Virus record (IMG/VR): IMGVR_UViG_3300037516_000476
Location: 1 to 28,107 of that record
Direction: 5' to 3' (one strand)
DNA length: 28,107 nt
Source of the DNA: a virus
Numbering within the stretch: position 1 is the first letter of the stretch; every line of letters starts with the position of its first letter. The translations under genes and the position numbers were made by a program. The notes under the pieces were generated by a model. That model did not search any database and had not been told where the DNA came from. It saw only the letters and a list, made by a program, of their open reading frames with translations. This document shows, piece after piece, positions 26,459-28,107 of this stretch.

Positions 26459-28107
26459 TTAGATATTCTCAAATGAAGCCCCTGTTGGGGTAATTATGAA
26501 TTCTAAATCAATAAATTCAAGAGAACGAGTAGGTTTAACGTAAATCTTACCTCTCAATGTGTTAGCATCGATATCCTCTGGGTCATTTGAAACCGTTACA
26601 CGGAATTCATATAAACCTCTTTCCTTTTTAATTGACTCAAGAATTGGGTTAACCAATCTTAAGAATTCGTTTCTAACTTGTTCATCGTTTTGCTCGAACA
26701 ATAATCTAACCGCTACGGCAGATATTAATTTTCTTGCTCTTAATAGTAATCTTCTTACGTTGATTCTATCTAAAGCTGATTCTCTAACTTGAAGAGTTTT
26801 GTTACCCCAAATTATAGTACCAGTATCAGAGAATGTCGCAATTGGGTTAATTCTGTTAGCATATAGGTCATCTCTCTCATCTAAAGTTAATTTCTTAGAT
26901 GCTTTGATTGCATTTACTAAACCTCTTGAATAACCAGCGACTGCGAACCAAGGGTAAGACACATTATCAGTTAAAGCAATGTTCTTAACAACCTCACCTG
27001 TTGGTGGGATGTATAATTGAGTTGCATTATCTGTATCTCTTACTTGAATCCAAGGCCAATATGTTGCTGAGTAGTTTGTATCTAAAGAAACTGTATCAAG
27101 ATCACCAATAACACCTTCTGTTGTTGGGTTGTTCGGAGCTCCAATAATATATAGAGAATCCGCTCTTTCGTTTTCAACCATATCAATTGCTTGAGTAGTT
27201 AAAGAACTGTGATCTGAGAAGTTAATACCTGGAGTCGCAAATACGTTAATATCCACAGCTTCAGGGTTTGAGAAGGTATTAATACCATCTAAGTAAGCGT
27301 AATAATCAGAGTTTCCTACTGTATTACTGAATACACCACTATTAGTAGTATAACCACTTACATATGTACTTTTACCAAAAATGTAAGCGTCTCCGTTAGT
27401 TCTAACATCTCTATAGATATCCCAACCATCTCTACCACCATATACCGCGAATGTAAATTTACGATATGCACTAGTTTCTAACAATCCTTTATCTGTACCT
27501 TCTAAATCATATGGAGTACATTTAAATGATGTCCCAGTTATCGCAGCCGCGTTTGAAGATAAGTGGAATCCAAAAGACTCACCACTTGCGTCCGCTCCTT
27601 TGAATTTAAACAAATCTTTATCGAAACCAACTTGAGAAGAAAGACCTAAAGATACTTTTCTTACTTTATCTCCGTTAGACAATACTGGTGTACCATCTGA
27701 TTCGTAATAAATTACGTCTCCAGCTGCAAGATAATCAGTTTTATAAATTGTACTTCCCAAAGTTGACCCTGAGAACGCGTTGTCAGTTAAGAAACCTTTG
27801 AAACCTGCAGGGAAAGCATCTGTTGGGTGATTTGCGTCCATAACTAACATAATGTATTTTGAACGTAATTCAAACTCACCATCAGAAGTACCTATTTTTC
27901 TTGCGACGTAACCTGGTAAATCTGGATTCATTGAACATCTTGTGAATTTTTCAATTACTACCATATTGTCATCAGTATCGTTAAAATCTCTTACGATTAA
28001 ATCAAACTCACCAGAATCAATGTTAATGTTTTGAATCATTATTTTAACTTGGAAGTTAGCGGCTTCACCGTCAGAAATTGTCTGAACTTGGAATAAATCC
28101 GTAACTT
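26459..28107 (-). CDS. gp18: Tail sheath protein gp18-like, 5' end outside window
   Basis: The frame is open to the window edge. The ATG at 28039 is internal: 22 in-frame codons upstream read VTDLFQVQTISDGEAANF, sheath-like text, so 548 residues are visible. T4 gp18 is 659 residues, so roughly 100 N-terminal residues may be missing. The C-terminal third has the contractile sheath signature: NVRRLLLRARKLISAVAV, LFEQNDEQVRNEFLRLVNP, then GLYEFRVTVSNDPEDIDANT and PTRSLEFIDLEF. The middle (IDMVENERADSLYIIGAPNN) fits the sheath core. Sheath subunits wrap the tube and contract on host contact. Tandem terminators follow. Confidence 0.94.
   Translation of the reverse strand, partial: VTDLFQVQTISDGEAANFQVKIMIQNINIDSGEFDLIVRDFNDTDDNMVVIEKFTRCSMNPDLPGYVARKIGTSDGEFELRSKYIMLVMDANHPTDAFPAGFKGFLTDNAFSGSTLGSTIYKTDYLAAGDVIYYESDGTPVLSNGDKVRKVSLGLSSQVGFDKDLFKFKGADASGESFGFHLSSNAAAITGTSFKCTPYDLEGTDKGLLETSAYRKFTFAVYGGRDGWDIYRDVRTNGDAYIFGKSTYVSGYTTNSGVFSNTVGNSDYYAYLDGINTFSNPEAVDINVFATPGINFSDHSSLTTQAIDMVENERADSLYIIGAPNNPTTEGVIGDLDTVSLDTNYSATYWPWIQVRDTDNATQLYIPPTGEVVKNIALTDNVSYPWFAVAGYSRGLVNAIKASKKLTLDERDDLYANRINPIATFSDTGTIIWGNKTLQVRESALDRINVRRLLLRARKLISAVAVRLLFEQNDEQVRNEFLRLVNPILESIKKERGLYEFRVTVSNDPEDIDANTLRGKIYVKPTRSLEFIDLEFIITPTGASFENI

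Noticed and set aside
28037-28039. ATG 28039 as start of the sheath gene
   Set aside because: The frame stays open upstream to the window edge with 22 sheath-like residues, and a 526-residue product would lack the expected N-terminal part.
1-28107. tRNA genes, CRISPR arrays, insertion sequences, inteins or homing endonucleases
   Set aside because: Coding density is very high, the short gaps hold only hairpins and AT-rich leaders, and the nrd and uvsX genes are uninterrupted.

Overview
The window is part of the genome of a T4-like contractile-tailed phage (myovirus). Every gene I can support lies on the minus strand, so transcription runs from high to low coordinates. The DNA is strongly AT-rich, and gene starts lack GGAGG-type Shine-Dalgarno sequences; many sit in an A-rich context ending AATTATG. 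The ribonucleotide reductase subunits resemble the type shared by Bacteroidota and eukaryotes rather than the E. coli/T4 type. Together these suggest a Bacteroidota (Flavobacteriia-like) host. That is an inference, since no host gene is present.

Layout in transcription order. (1) Tail shaft, 28107 to 25635: tail sheath (5' end outside the window), two terminators, a 335-base non-coding spacer with a candidate promoter, then the tail tube gene and a strong terminator. (2) Tail assembly, 25516 to 22737: a gp26-like tail assembly chaperone, a short overlapping reading frame that looks like its recoded C-terminal extension, and the tape measure protein. (3) Baseplate, 22697 to 11773: a 1587-residue baseplate protein with an OmpA-like segment, a gp53/LysM-like wedge protein, and a 1952-residue protein with a hub-like C-terminal region and an EF-hand-like loop. 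(4) Small genes, 11727 to 10529: a Cys-containing protein, a Pro/Ala-repeat coiled-coil protein and a DUF5856 ferritin-like protein. (5) Replication and nucleotide metabolism, 10425 to 2235: gp32-type ssDNA-binding protein, UvsX recombinase, RNase H/5' exonuclease, an unknown protein, DnaB-type helicase gp41, NrdB and NrdA. (6) A second baseplate block, 2152 to 1: gp25 and gp6 (3' end outside the window).

The sheath, tube, tape measure and baseplate proteins build the contractile injection machine. gp32, UvsX, RNase H and gp41 form part of a T4-type replication and recombination apparatus, and NrdAB supplies its dNTPs. Tube and gp32, both needed in high copy, each sit between intrinsic terminators and may be separate transcripts. 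The most notable observation is the apparent +1 or -2 translational frameshift joining the gp26-like chaperone to a conserved-looking 49-residue tail just upstream of the tape measure gene. No tRNA, CRISPR array, insertion sequence, intein or intron was seen.
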